Counted from the stretch's first letter, positions 6,606-14,245 are shown. The stretch is 19,116 nucleotides of DNA from Desulfurococcales archaeon (GCA_026985375.1 JALSQP010000014.1:1-19116), one strand, 5' to 3'. Notes: generated by a model from the letters alone, not told the origin. Numbers and translations: made by a program.

Positions 6606-6983
6606 CTAAACCCTAATAACCTGGACTTGTCTTTCCTCAAGCAAACGTGAAACCTCCTCCATCTCCGACTCCACAACGCCGATAAGGGGTTTACCAGATC
6701 CTTTAATCTCATCAATAATTTTCGATAGCTTGTCCATATCGAGACCTATATATCTTAAAACCAGTGTGAACGCTATATTGTTCTGTAAAACATACCTTAA
6801 ATCCTCAATATAGTAGGGTGACGGTTTATTGGTAACAATGAAAAGCGTGAACCTACGACACCTTGTCTCAGCGGACATCTTCGCCAACTTGTTATAAGCT
6901 GTCAAAGCAACGTCTGAACCCTTTCCATTAAAACCAAGAATCACATATGAATTACCCTCTTCAAGAACGCGGAGGTTTTTCAT
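6606..6983 (-). CDS. Conserved-looking small protein of unknown function
   Basis: I do not recognise this 125-residue protein. It has no signal peptide or membrane segment. The predicted pattern alternates strands and helices (YVILGFNG, FTLFIVTN, LDMDKLSKIIDEIKG, KPLIGVVES), suggesting a small alpha/beta fold, with a single cysteine (Cys42) and a charged C-terminal helix followed by a VQVIRV strand. The ATG at 6983 overlaps the stop of the regulator gene by four bases (ATGA), and its own stop is ten bases before the radical SAM start, so the three are almost certainly co-transcribed. A role as a partner of the radical SAM enzyme is inference only. Confidence 0.75.
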   Translation of the reverse strand: MKNLRVLEEGNSYVILGFNGKGSDVALTAYNKLAKMSAETRCRRFTLFIVTNKPSPYYIEDLRYVLQNNIAFTLVLRYIGLDMDKLSKIIDEIKGSGKPLIGVVESEMEEVSRLLEERQVQVIRV

Positions 6984-7360
6984 CTATTCTCACCCCAAGG
7001 AAACAATCGTGAAATATGACGAGCTATTTCGTCGAGTTCGCTTTTAAGATAATGATCATTTAGCTCACTAGAGACTTGACGAAGATGCATATGAAGCTTA
7101 TGTAGATGCTGCTGTACCAGCTTGATCACAGCATTTTTTCTGACACTATATTTGATTTTCCCCTTCTCATGATGAATCTCGACAAGACCCACATTAACTA
7201 AGTGTTTTAAATGCGTTGAAAGATGGCTCTTAGCATATCCTGTTCTCTCAGATAAATCCTTGAGCGTTAGGGGCCTTGACTCGCGTAGTAAAGTGGTGAT
7301 CACTGCGGCCGCGGCAACTGGTATGCCTATGAATGTCAGAAGAGCGATCATGCTCTTCAT
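6980..7360 (-). CDS. ArsR/HTH_20-like winged-helix regulator
   Basis: This protein of about 126 residues has a short hydrophobic N-terminus (MIALLTFIGIPVAAAAVITTLL), then a winged helix-turn-helix: LTLKDLSERTGYAKSHLSTHL as the HTH and LVEIHHEKGKIKYSV as the wing. A long C-terminal helix rich in His, Leu and Gln (QQHLHKLHMHLRQV) probably dimerises; its histidines could also bind metal. The start is set at ATG 7360 because GGTGGT lies four bases before it; the ATG at 7372 has no ribosome binding site and would contain that motif. It leads the operon with the unknown protein and the radical SAM gene. Its promoter contains a dyad and related half-sites, so autoregulation is likely. Confidence 0.85.
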   Translation of the reverse strand: MKSMIALLTFIGIPVAAAAVITTLLRESRPLTLKDLSERTGYAKSHLSTHLKHLVNVGLVEIHHEKGKIKYSVRKNAVIKLVQQHLHKLHMHLRQVSSELNDHYLKSELDEIARHISRLFPWGENR

Positions 7361-7387
7361 ACTTACCACCATAAAGCTATTCTACAT

Positions 7388-7405
7388 GTTCAGAATATTC
7401 CGAAC
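7388..7405. promoter_or_regulatory. 18-bp dyad operator over predicted transcription start
   Basis: GTTCAGAAT-ATTCCGAAC is a dyad with only one mismatched pair (positions 5 and 14). It lies about 26 bases downstream (on the minus strand) of the TATA-like box at 7413-7424, so it would cover the transcription start of the regulator-led operon. Its half-site also recurs upstream of the TATA box at 7432-7450. Confidence 0.65.
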
Positions 7406-7412
7406 AAACCCT

Positions 7413-7424
7413 AAAATATATAAT
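7413..7424 (-). promoter_or_regulatory. TATA box of regulator operon
   Basis: On the minus strand this reads ATTATATATTTT, preceded by the purine-rich GAAAGG that suits a BRE. It is centred about 58 bases before the chosen ATG at 7360, giving a leader of roughly 30 bases. Confidence 0.6.
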
Positions 7425-7431
7425 CCTTTCT

Positions 7432-7450
7432 ATTATGAACGATTATGAAC
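7432..7450. repeat. Tandem half-site repeat upstream of TATA box
   Basis: ATTATGAAC occurs twice (7432-7440 and 7442-7450) separated by one base. Read on the minus strand each copy is GTTCATAAT, matching the GTTCxxAAT half-site of the dyad at 7388-7405. Confidence 0.6.
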
Positions 7451-7501
7451 AATTTTGTGATATAATGTTGAAACAATAGTCAAAAACCATTTGGATCTCG
7501 C

Positions 7502-7894
7502 TCATCCACTAATTGATGCGACTTTCTCCTTGAACTTCTCCCACTCAATAATAAATCGCTCATGCTTACCATAGCCAACCACTATATTACCCATCAAGCA
7601 CTTTACTTCAAATACTACTCTTCTACCCTGTACATCTACTACTTTTGAGATAAACCTAAGCCTAGCTCCGACAGGGGCAGGGTTCTTGTGATAGACATCA
7701 ACATGTATTCCGACACTAGTATACTCATCGCCAACGATTCTATCTAATAGCTCCTTTGACGTTATTTCCATTAATGCTATCATTCTCGGAGTGCTTAGAA
7801 CACCTAGTCCCTGCCTAATAAGAAACCCTGGCGAATCATCTTCCTTAACGATATATTCCTTTTCATTAGTAACTCCTATATTAGGTAACCTCAC
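7502..7894 (-). CDS. FlK-like hotdog thioesterase
   Basis: This protein of about 130 residues is a single hotdog domain resembling fluoroacetyl-CoA thioesterase FlK. A Thr, a Glu and a His (in VLSTPRMIALMEITS and VYHKNPAPVG; residues 35, 43 and 69 from this start) have the same 8- and 26-residue spacing as the FlK catalytic Thr42, Glu50 and His76. The C-terminal GKHERFIIEWEKFKEKV matches FlK's GTHER..EKF.AKV. It should hydrolyse an acyl-CoA thioester in the cytoplasm; fluoroacetyl-CoA is most unlikely as the natural substrate. The frame begins at GTG 7906, but that codon lies inside the ribosome-binding sequence AAGGAGGTG, so GTG 7894, ten bases further on, is the likelier start. It is transcribed divergently from the next gene. 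Confidence 0.85.
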   Translation of the reverse strand: MRLPNIGVTNEKEYIVKEDDSPGFLIRQGLGVLSTPRMIALMEITSKELLDRIVGDEYTSVGIHVDVYHKNPAPVGARLRFISKVVDVQGRRVVFEVKCLMGNIVVGYGKHERFIIEWEKFKEKVASISG

Positions 7895-7906
7895 GACTCC
7901 GCGCAC

Positions 7907-7987
7907 CTCCTTGATAATTCAATGACATAATTAATATCGGTTAGACCCGAATTAAATAATCGTGTAAAATAAGCTAGATACGGGGCG
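7907..7987. promoter_or_regulatory. Divergent promoter region
   Basis: Between the thioesterase and the membrane protein are two A/T-rich TATA-like stretches: ATTAATTATG on the minus strand (about 7928-7937) for the thioesterase, and ATTAAATAAT on the plus strand (7951-7960), 28 bases before the ATG at 7988, which would give a very short leader. No clear operator is visible. Confidence 0.4.
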
Positions 7988-9430
7988 ATGAATACCTCAA
8001 CAGAGGAGGAAAGGATATTGGATAAAAAAGAGCAGGCGGAAGTAACGGATTATATTAATATTTTGGAGAACAGATTTGGATGGTTGGTAATAGTATCACT
8101 TGTGACCTTCCTTATCTCCTTGTCACCGTATCTTTTGATGCTCGAACAATATCTTACGGGAATACATCTTGTCAACTACGTGACCCCTTACCCTCTCTAT
8201 CCCAAATACGTGTTGGCGTTGGTTAATGGTCTTTTAATATTTATTTTCATGTTTCTATTCCTAATTATGAAGAGAGAAATATATAGGATGGCGCCATCGA
8301 TAGCCAGTTCACTCATATTGTCAGTGCTAGCTTTAGCATTAGCATTAATACTCGCCATGATTGAAGCAATGAATATTAATATCATTCCACGATATATTCT
8401 TATAATCAATAACTATGTTTATAATCTGGCTTTTTTTGTGGCAATGTACTTTGTTTACATTATGACCGCCTTTGTGAGCGAGATAAGGCCATTTAGAATC
8501 AAAAACAAGATATTTAGCGGAATAGGGATAGCTTTTCTTGTTTTTACTAACTCGATCATTATATATATGTTTGTATCATACGGGATAGAAGCGCCAAAAA
8601 CGCCGCTATTCTTAATGATTTTCCTAATTTCCCCACTAGTCTTAGGATTAGTGCTTGATACTTATCTTCTTACGAGATTCGTAAATCTCGAAAGCATTCA
8701 TACATTAATCGATCTTGCTGACCTTTCTTTTCTAACGATAATGACCAATATCGTGTTTAATGAAGTCCTCATGGCGCAATTGTTTTTTCCACAGACCAGT
8801 CCCTCATCCATATTGGTAAGCCATGCTTATTATATGGGCATAATATCCAGTATTCTGGTATCAATACTTGTCATCGTATCAGTTAATATACTACGTGTGC
8901 TTCATATAAAAGTCGGAGCGATAAGAAATATAAGTCACGTACTTGTCGAGGCCGACTTCAATAAACCCGTTGAAACCTATGAGAAGATCGGGTTCTTCTT
9001 ATCTTTACTGCTTTCTGGAAGAGAAAAAATAAACTTCATTTTAGCTACAAGGCCTGGTTCGCTCATAGCTGATATATTGGCATTGAGATTTCCTAAGAGC
9101 CGAATAACCCGTATAGACATTATACCTGGCAAATCCAGTGTCTCAAGGGATAAAAATAGATTTGAAGCCCCGCCTTCCCCTGTCCATCTCCTCTACGCCA
9201 TAAGAGAGGCCCTCAGCCTTGTAGGTAAGAATGAGCTCCCAGTCCTCATCATAGATACGCTAACCGATATCGAGTTCCTAATAGGCGATATCAACACCTA
9301 CACGTTCCTTAGAAATCTCGTCTCAAAATTCCCGGATCTACTGTCACTGTATATAATTAATAGGGAGGCCCACTCGGTCCGTGAGATAAACTTGTTCAGA
9401 AATATCATTAATAGAGTGATCGAGATATAA
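7988..9430 (+). CDS. Polytopic membrane protein with DUF835-like C-terminal domain
   Basis: This 480-residue protein has about eight hydrophobic segments between residues 30 and 310, beginning with LVIVSLVTFLISLSPYLLML and ending with SILVSILVIVSVNIL, and no cleavable signal peptide. A soluble domain of about 150 residues follows. Its KINFILATRPGSLIADIL and LPVLIIDTLTDIEFLIGD, then FLRNLVSKFPDLLSLYIIN, resemble DUF835, a degenerate RecA/KaiC-like domain common in archaeal membrane proteins; no Walker A motif is visible. The topology suggests a membrane sensor or signalling protein, but its function is unknown. The gene is followed after 21 bases by the M55 aminopeptidase on the same strand, so the two may be co-transcribed. 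Confidence 0.75.
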   Translation: MNTSTEEERILDKKEQAEVTDYINILENRFGWLVIVSLVTFLISLSPYLLMLEQYLTGIHLVNYVTPYPLYPKYVLALVNGLLIFIFMFLFLIMKREIYRMAPSIASSLILSVLALALALILAMIEAMNINIIPRYILIINNYVYNLAFFVAMYFVYIMTAFVSEIRPFRIKNKIFSGIGIAFLVFTNSIIIYMFVSYGIEAPKTPLFLMIFLISPLVLGLVLDTYLLTRFVNLESIHTLIDLADLSFLTIMTNIVFNEVLMAQLFFPQTSPSSILVSHAYYMGIISSILVSILVIVSVNILRVLHIKVGAIRNISHVLVEADFNKPVETYEKIGFFLSLLLSGREKINFILATRPGSLIADILALRFPKSRITRIDIIPGKSSVSRDKNRFEAPPSPVHLLYAIREALSLVGKNELPVLIIDTLTDIEFLIGDINTYTFLRNLVSKFPDLLSLYIINREAHSVREINLFRNIINRVIEI

Positions 9431-9451
9431 CTTGTTTATAGGGTGCCAGAC

Positions 9452-10300
9452 ATGAAGGCCTTCATATCAATCGATATCGAGGGACTCCCAGGTATCTCCT
9501 CAACAACCATGCTTGGACCCAGGCTTAGCCAGTTCCAGCTGGGCTCAAAGATCATGACCGTTATCGCTAAGAAAACAGCTGAAAAACTACTCAGGCTGGG
9601 TTTTGATAGAGTTGTTATTGCCGATAGCCACGGCGCCATGACCAATATTAATTATCTGGAGATGCCCGAGAAAACAACGCTCATACAAGGATATCCTAGA
9701 CCCTACTCTATGCTGGCAGGTCTAGAAAAAGATACTGACGCGGCATTCTTCATCGGTTACCACGCGGCCGCCGGGACAAAACACGGAGTACTGGATCATA
9801 CTATGAGCGGTAGATCGTTTGCCATGATAAAAGTCAACGGTAGGAGGGCGAGCGAGTACCTGCTAAACGCTCTATACGCGGGCGAATACGATGTCCCAGT
9901 AGTCCTAGTTGCAGGCGATGAAGCACTCAGAGAAGAAGTAGAGACCTATACCCCTTGGGCTGTATTTGTACCCTTTAAGAAAGGATATAGTAGGTACGCT
10001 GGAGGATTCGACAGCATGCCCGAAGTACTCGCTAGACTAGAAAAAGGACTCGAGAAAGCGACTGAGATTATCAAGGAGGGCAGGGCTAAACCCTTAAAGA
10101 TATCCAAGCCATACAGGGTCGAAGTAATTGTTAGGGATTCGCTTATAGCAGACGTTGCGGAACAACTGCCCTTTATTACGAGAAGGGACGCCTATACACT
10201 GGAATTTAGCGTGGATAACGGGATTGACCTAGTCGGTATCATAGAAGTTCTTGCCATGATGTCCTACGGCGTATCATGTATGCGTGAGAGACTAACCTAA
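9452..10300 (+). CDS. dppA: D-aminopeptidase, M55 (DppA family)
   Basis: This 282-residue zinc peptidase of the DppA family releases N-terminal D-amino acids from peptides and in known members forms a decameric ring. With the start at ATG 9452 the metal ligands fall at the same positions as in Bacillus DppA: Asp8 and Glu10 in SIDIEG, His60 in ADSHG and His104 in IGYHAAAG. The acidic residue of the second half is probably Glu135 in RRASEY, and His116 in GVLDHTMSG is in the catalytic region. The GTG at 9443 opens the same frame but is part of the AGGGTG ribosome-binding motif six bases before ATG 9452. No transporter genes of a dpp operon are present, so it may serve general peptide turnover. 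Confidence 0.92.
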   Translation: MKAFISIDIEGLPGISSTTMLGPRLSQFQLGSKIMTVIAKKTAEKLLRLGFDRVVIADSHGAMTNINYLEMPEKTTLIQGYPRPYSMLAGLEKDTDAAFFIGYHAAAGTKHGVLDHTMSGRSFAMIKVNGRRASEYLLNALYAGEYDVPVVLVAGDEALREEVETYTPWAVFVPFKKGYSRYAGGFDSMPEVLARLEKGLEKATEIIKEGRAKPLKISKPYRVEVIVRDSLIADVAEQLPFITRRDAYTLEFSVDNGIDLVGIIEVLAMMSYGVSCMRERLT

Positions 10301-10312
10301 TATAAGTGAGTG

Positions 10313-10342
10313 TATCCAAACGGATAATAACTTATTTTATTT
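10313..10342 (+). terminator. Hairpin plus T-rich terminator after dppA
   Basis: TATCC-AAAC-GGATA (10313-10326) is a 5-bp stem followed by ATAACTTATTTTATTTT, a plausible terminator for the upstream gene pair. The same A/T-rich stretch could provide the TATA box of the THUMP gene. Confidence 0.45.
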
Positions 10343-10409
10343 TAAACAACCATCCTAACCTACATAGCAGTAATGCTCCGAAACACTATTATATAGAGGA
10401 GACAAGAAA

Positions 10410-10937
10410 ATGCCCGAATTTAATCTAATGGTGACGCATGAGCCAGGCCCCGAGAACTACCGGTATGTGCTCAGCGTATTGAGAGATATCCTCGACAAAT
10501 ACGTGGTCGTTGATGCCGCTACAGCGGTAATCCTGCTCAGAGTCGACGACCCCTACAAAGCCGTAGAGGTATTGAAACAACATAGAGACGAACTAAACCT
10601 AATCTACAGGATAATACCTATTGACGCAATCACTAATCCCTATGTAGAAGATGTCGCCGAGAAATCTGCCGAATTAGCGGATAAGAAGATACCCATGGAT
10701 AAGACATACCGTGTTACACTACGCGGAAGGCTCTACTGGCGCGAAACAAGAATGCCTGCACATAGTAGTGATGCGGTAAAGATCATAGCGGAGAAAATAG
10801 ATCGGCCTGTATCGCTCACTCATCCCAATTACGTCGTATACATCAGAAGCGTAAGATTATACCATAGAAGACGCGTAGCCACAATTACCATTACAACACC
10901 TGACAACATATTGGCGCTGGCCTCGAATAAGCCATGA
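10410..10937 (+). CDS. Stand-alone THUMP domain protein
   Basis: This 175-residue protein resembles the stand-alone archaeal THUMP proteins: a strand-rich N-terminus (FNLMVTHEPGPENYRYVLSVL, then VVVDAATAVILLRV), a middle with DPYKAVEVLKQ, and a THUMP core (KTYRVTLRGR, IAEKIDRPVSLTHPNYVVYI). THUMP domains bind the tRNA 3' end and normally belong to tRNA-modifying enzymes. Stand-alone forms such as eukaryotic Tan1 assist tRNA cytidine acetylation at position 12, so an adaptor role for a tRNA acetyltransferase is a reasonable inference. No catalytic domain is fused. GAGGAG lies before the ATG. The DUF47 gene follows after a 52-base gap. Confidence 0.8.
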   Translation: MPEFNLMVTHEPGPENYRYVLSVLRDILDKYVVVDAATAVILLRVDDPYKAVEVLKQHRDELNLIYRIIPIDAITNPYVEDVAEKSAELADKKIPMDKTYRVTLRGRLYWRETRMPAHSSDAVKIIAEKIDRPVSLTHPNYVVYIRSVRLYHRRRVATITITTPDNILALASNKP

Positions 10938-10989
10938 TTAAAAATAAAATCCAGATATTTGATTCTCTATCAGTGAGGCTGAGTAGCGG

Positions 10990-11649
10990 TTGATAAGGGA
11001 TATACTCCCAGAACCAATAATTGAGTTGTTCGAGGAATACATATCCAAGATCATAGATACCGTCAACTCTTTTCACCGGGGAATAGAACTACTTAATGAT
11101 ATGCGTATAGGAGAAGCAAGGGAAAAGCTTGCTGAAGCTATGAAGATCGAAAGCGATGCCGACAAGATTAGAAAAAAGATCCTCCTACTCCTCGAGGAGA
11201 GCAGACTGGACCCTAGCTTTAAAGAGGATTTCTTCCACCTGATCAAAAGAATAGATAGGATAGCAGACTGGGTTAAAGAAGCGGCCAGAGACCTTACTAT
11301 AATACCTTATCTTGAAACACCAGCTGACATAAGAGACGGTATCCATGCACTTATAGAAAAAGTAGTATCAATGACAAGACTCCTTGGTGTCGCCATCGAG
11401 AAAATACTTGATGAAGAATACAAAGACGCCAAGGAAATCCTAAAGAAGATAGAGGCTATCGAAGAAGAGGCGGACGAGATAGATGTTTCTAACAGGGGTA
11501 AACTACTCAAATACTCGGATAACATTAAACCAATAACATTAGCTATTCTACTCCATGACCTAAACAGTGATTTGGAAGATGCAGCTGATGCATGCGAGGA
11601 AGCAGCTGATTATCTAAGAGCCTTAATTGTCACATGGACTAACAAGTAG
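10990..11649 (+). CDS. DUF47/PhoU-like protein
   Basis: This 219-residue, almost entirely helical, strongly acidic protein has the DUF47 (PhoU-related) pattern: LLNDMRIGEAREKLAEAMKIESDADKIRKKI, then DFFHLIKRIDRIADWVKEAARDL, and in the second half AIEEEADEID and LNSDLEDAADACEEAADYLR. The paired E/D-x-x-x-D motifs of each three-helix bundle are known metal-cluster ligands in PhoU folds. DUF47 proteins usually accompany Pit phosphate transporters; none is next to this gene. The start is TTG 10990, with GTGAGG about ten bases upstream; no in-frame ATG is near, so the exact N-terminus is moderately certain. Confidence 0.85.
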   Translation: MIRDILPEPIIELFEEYISKIIDTVNSFHRGIELLNDMRIGEAREKLAEAMKIESDADKIRKKILLLLEESRLDPSFKEDFFHLIKRIDRIADWVKEAARDLTIIPYLETPADIRDGIHALIEKVVSMTRLLGVAIEKILDEEYKDAKEILKKIEAIEEEADEIDVSNRGKLLKYSDNIKPITLAILLHDLNSDLEDAADACEEAADYLRALIVTWTNK

Positions 11650-11735
11650 TACTAAACGAATAAGCAAATACAATAATTTATTCAATAACCCTTCCTTATA
11701 CCTCATCTATAGGATTCAGCATTATTCATCAGCAG

Positions 11736-11745
11736 TAAATAAAAA
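11736..11745 (+). promoter_or_regulatory. TATA box of ECF transporter operon
   Basis: TAAATAAAAA lies about 43 bases before the ATG at 11784, so transcription would start near 11767. That leaves a short leader containing GTGGGGG and makes the GTG at 11763 unlikely as a start. Confidence 0.45.
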
Positions 11746-11783
11746 TCCCAAGCCACAATATTGTGTCGAAGTGGGGGAACAAC

Positions 11784-12542
11784 ATGCCGGTAAATACTAG
11801 AAATAGTAGAGCTTCCCTGATCATTGCCTCCATTATCGTTGTATCAGGTGCTGCCATAGCTCTTAACCTAATTCCGGCGTTCCCTATAATAGGAAGTGCC
11901 GGGTTTATTACTCTTGGCGCACTAGCCGGAAGTATTATAGGTATTTATCTTGGTTTAAGACTTGGGATAACCGCGGTTTTGATAACATTAATAGTTGTTG
12001 TACAAATTAATTCCTCATTGATCACTATTTTCGGGCCGTTCTTCTTTATGCCTCTTGTGTTCAGCTTCCTGGTTGCTGGGACGTATTACTCAGGAAAACC
12101 TCATTATTCGCTTGGTCTATTAGGCGCACTAATTTTAATATTCATTGTGATCCAGTATCCATATATATTGAACTACTTAGGCGTACTAGTTTATGATGCA
12201 GCAATCACCTTGGGACTAGCCATAGCAACGCCATACATTATCGGCAAAAACAGAAATATTCTAAGGGGTGTGGGAAGCGTAATCGCGGGAGTCACGGCAG
12301 ATCATATGTCTGGGAATCTCGCATGGGTTTTAAATTACTTGTATTTGCAGGGCAACATATCTAGACTGGCTATAAATCCTGTATTCCAGACTAATTGGTA
12401 TAAAATATGGAATATGTCGGCCTACGTATATCCGATAGAACGCACTATTCTAATCATAATAGGTAGTATAATAGTACTCTCAACACTGAAGCCTTGGGAA
12501 ATACTGATCAGGAGGAGGATCTGTGGCGCAAGTAATAATTAG
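11784..12542 (+). CDS. Probable ECF transporter substrate-binding (S) membrane component
   Basis: This protein of about 252 residues has six or so hydrophobic segments, from SLIIASIIVVSGAAIALNLI to ERTILIIIGSIIVLSTL. The section FITLGALAGSIIGIYLGLRLGI, rich in small residues, and a late VGSVIAGVTADHMSGN are the kinds of segments seen in S components and related ECF membrane proteins. The assignment rests mainly on context: the next two genes encode a fused double ATPase and a T-like membrane protein. The substrate cannot be read from the sequence. ATG 11784 has GGGGG six bases upstream and is preferred over GTG 11763. It overlaps the ATPase gene by 20 bases. Confidence 0.65.
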   Translation: MPVNTRNSRASLIIASIIVVSGAAIALNLIPAFPIIGSAGFITLGALAGSIIGIYLGLRLGITAVLITLIVVVQINSSLITIFGPFFFMPLVFSFLVAGTYYSGKPHYSLGLLGALILIFIVIQYPYILNYLGVLVYDAAITLGLAIATPYIIGKNRNILRGVGSVIAGVTADHMSGNLAWVLNYLYLQGNISRLAINPVFQTNWYKIWNMSAYVYPIERTILIIIGSIIVLSTLKPWEILIRRRICGASNN

Positions 12543-13716
12543 GTTCAATAACGCCATGTTACGTGTAGGTGATCACGTTGCACATATATCTAATATCATA
12601 GCTAAATCCCCCGGCATACTATACATCAGAGGGCCAAACGGCTCAGGGAAAACAATCCTTCTTAAGACAATAGTAGGGCTGGATGAGATAAATGAAATAT
12701 TCTATACTGGTATCAAGGTAGAGCCAGAAAATACTAGAAAATGGTTTGTTCCCCAAGAACCATGGCTAATAACCCTTGGCGATATAGGATACGATGAACT
12801 ATGGCTTATTAGCCATGATAACTACACACCGCCGGGCAATGAACAGCTGATTAAGGAGATTCTAGCTAAAAAAATAGGTTACATGAGCTATGGCGAGAGA
12901 AAAATCCTCGAAATAATTAAGGCGCATGGAATCATGCCCGACATAGTATGTTTCGATGAACCATATAGTGGTCTTGACGAGAAATATTCGCGACTAGCAA
13001 GAATGATCATAGAAGATCTAAGCAGACAAGCGCTTGTGATCATTGCAACCAATAAAGAAAATGTCTTTCCAGAAGGACATGAAGCACGCGTAATGGCGGG
13101 ATCGTTAGGAGAAGTGATTGATCCGCCCACACCATCACCGACGAGTGGAAAAATAATTATTGAAAAACTCATTATTACGCGCGGTAAAAAACGAATAAAG
13201 ATTCGAGAACTAAGGCTTAGAAGTGGAGAAGCGGCAACGATAATTGGGCCAAACGGCTCAGGGAAAACAAGCACTTTACTAGCTATAGCTGGGGCTCTTA
13301 AGTATAAGGGAAGAATAGAGATCAAGGGAAAAACAGGCTTCGTCCCAGATGATACGCTCTTAGTGTCTCCGGGAGTGACTTTAAGAAATGTAATAGATAA
13401 TCTGTGCAAGCATAGAAAAGAATGTGTTGAACATTCATCTAATACTCTGAGAGAACTTGGTGTTGAAGACGATGATAAGCCATATGTTACACTTAGTGAT
13501 GGTCAAAGGAGACTAGCACTACTGATCCCTCAGCTGTTCTCTAATAGATCAGTACTCCTGCTGGATTCATGGCTTGAGGGCATAGATTCTCTAAGGAGAA
13601 AGGTGATCTATGATCTTATCAATCAATACCTTGAAGGAGGAGGAACAGTCATTACAACACTTCCACGCGGTGAGGAGCTCGATGTCATTGAAGGCCTACC
13701 TTCCCCTTATGATTAG
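12523..13716 (+). CDS. Fused double ABC ATPase of ECF-type transporter
   Basis: This 397-residue protein contains two ABC ATPase domains. Domain 1: Walker A GPNGSGKT (37-44), Q-loop VPQEP (Gln78), signature MSYGE (121-125), Walker B VCFDEP with Glu146, and ATNKEN where the switch histidine is expected. Domain 2: Walker A GPNGSGKT (242-249), no clear Q-loop glutamine (FVPDD), signature LSDGQ (324-328), Walker B VLLLDS with Ser349 in place of the catalytic Glu, and TTLPRGE without the histidine. One site may hydrolyse ATP weakly or not at all. Such fused EcfA-like pairs energise ECF vitamin or metal transporters. The GTG at 12523 follows a strong GGAGGAGG. Both neighbouring genes overlap it, so a tight operon is likely. 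Confidence 0.85.
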   Translation: MAQVIIRFNNAMLRVGDHVAHISNIIAKSPGILYIRGPNGSGKTILLKTIVGLDEINEIFYTGIKVEPENTRKWFVPQEPWLITLGDIGYDELWLISHDNYTPPGNEQLIKEILAKKIGYMSYGERKILEIIKAHGIMPDIVCFDEPYSGLDEKYSRLARMIIEDLSRQALVIIATNKENVFPEGHEARVMAGSLGEVIDPPTPSPTSGKIIIEKLIITRGKKRIKIRELRLRSGEAATIIGPNGSGKTSTLLAIAGALKYKGRIEIKGKTGFVPDDTLLVSPGVTLRNVIDNLCKHRKECVEHSSNTLRELGVEDDDKPYVTLSDGQRRLALLIPQLFSNRSVLLLDSWLEGIDSLRRKVIYDLINQYLEGGGTVITTLPRGEELDVIEGLPSPYD

Positions 13717-14245
13717 AGCAGGGTCATTCATTACGGTCTTGGCTCTACTATACATGTTTGGCTCTATTAATTCCATATTTATATGCTCAATACTTATTAC
13801 TTCAACGTTTGTTACGCTTTTGAAAATAAAGGGGGCTGGCTCTGCTGTATCTTACCTATTAAGCGTAGTAATAATTTTAGGTTTAACATATTTCTTTATG
13901 AGCCTTTACGGCATATATCATAATATAACATTTATCGGGTACTACAGCGTATTTATTCTCTTCTTTGGCACCATAACCGACATAGAATTATTATATACTA
14001 TTAGACATGGAAGAAGCCGCCTCATATATGTTCTTTTAGCACTTAAGATCTATGGGGTTATTATTGAACGATACTATAGAAGCCTAGAAATGAACAAGGC
14101 ATTACTTGGTAGGCAACGAACAGTTTTTCTCAAAGGAATAATAAGTACGCTGCAATCACTTCCTTATCTCACGTTCAGGATCGCTGAGTATCTACATACG
14201 CATCTACCATATGTTATGGGTCAAGAAGCCAATTTAGAGAAATAA
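13682..14245 (+). CDS. Probable ECF transporter T component (EcfT-like)
   Basis: This protein of about 187 residues has four or five membrane segments in its first 110 residues (AGSFITVLALLYMFG, FICSILITSTFVTLL, SYLLSVVIILGLTYFFMSLYG), followed by a basic cytoplasmic helical part: RYYRSLEMNKALLGRQ and IISTLQSLPYLTFRIAEYL. In T components two Ala-Arg-Gly-type helices couple to the ATPases; here the corresponding RSLEMNKALLGRQ is degenerate. The frame opens at 13610, but ATG 13682 has GTGAGGAG immediately before it and gives a normal overlap of 35 bases with the ATPase gene. Its 3' end overlaps the convergent ogt gene by 32 bases. Confidence 0.7.
   Translation: MSLKAYLPLMIRAGSFITVLALLYMFGSINSIFICSILITSTFVTLLKIKGAGSAVSYLLSVVIILGLTYFFMSLYGIYHNITFIGYYSVFILFFGTITDIELLYTIRHGRSRLIYVLLALKIYGVIIERYYRSLEMNKALLGRQRTVFLKGIISTLQSLPYLTFRIAEYLHTHLPYVMGQEANLEK

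Noticed and set aside
12888..13409. Open frame of 173 codons on the minus strand opposite the double ATPase
   Set aside because: Shadow of the ATPase frame; both Walker A motifs and the signature are on the other strand.
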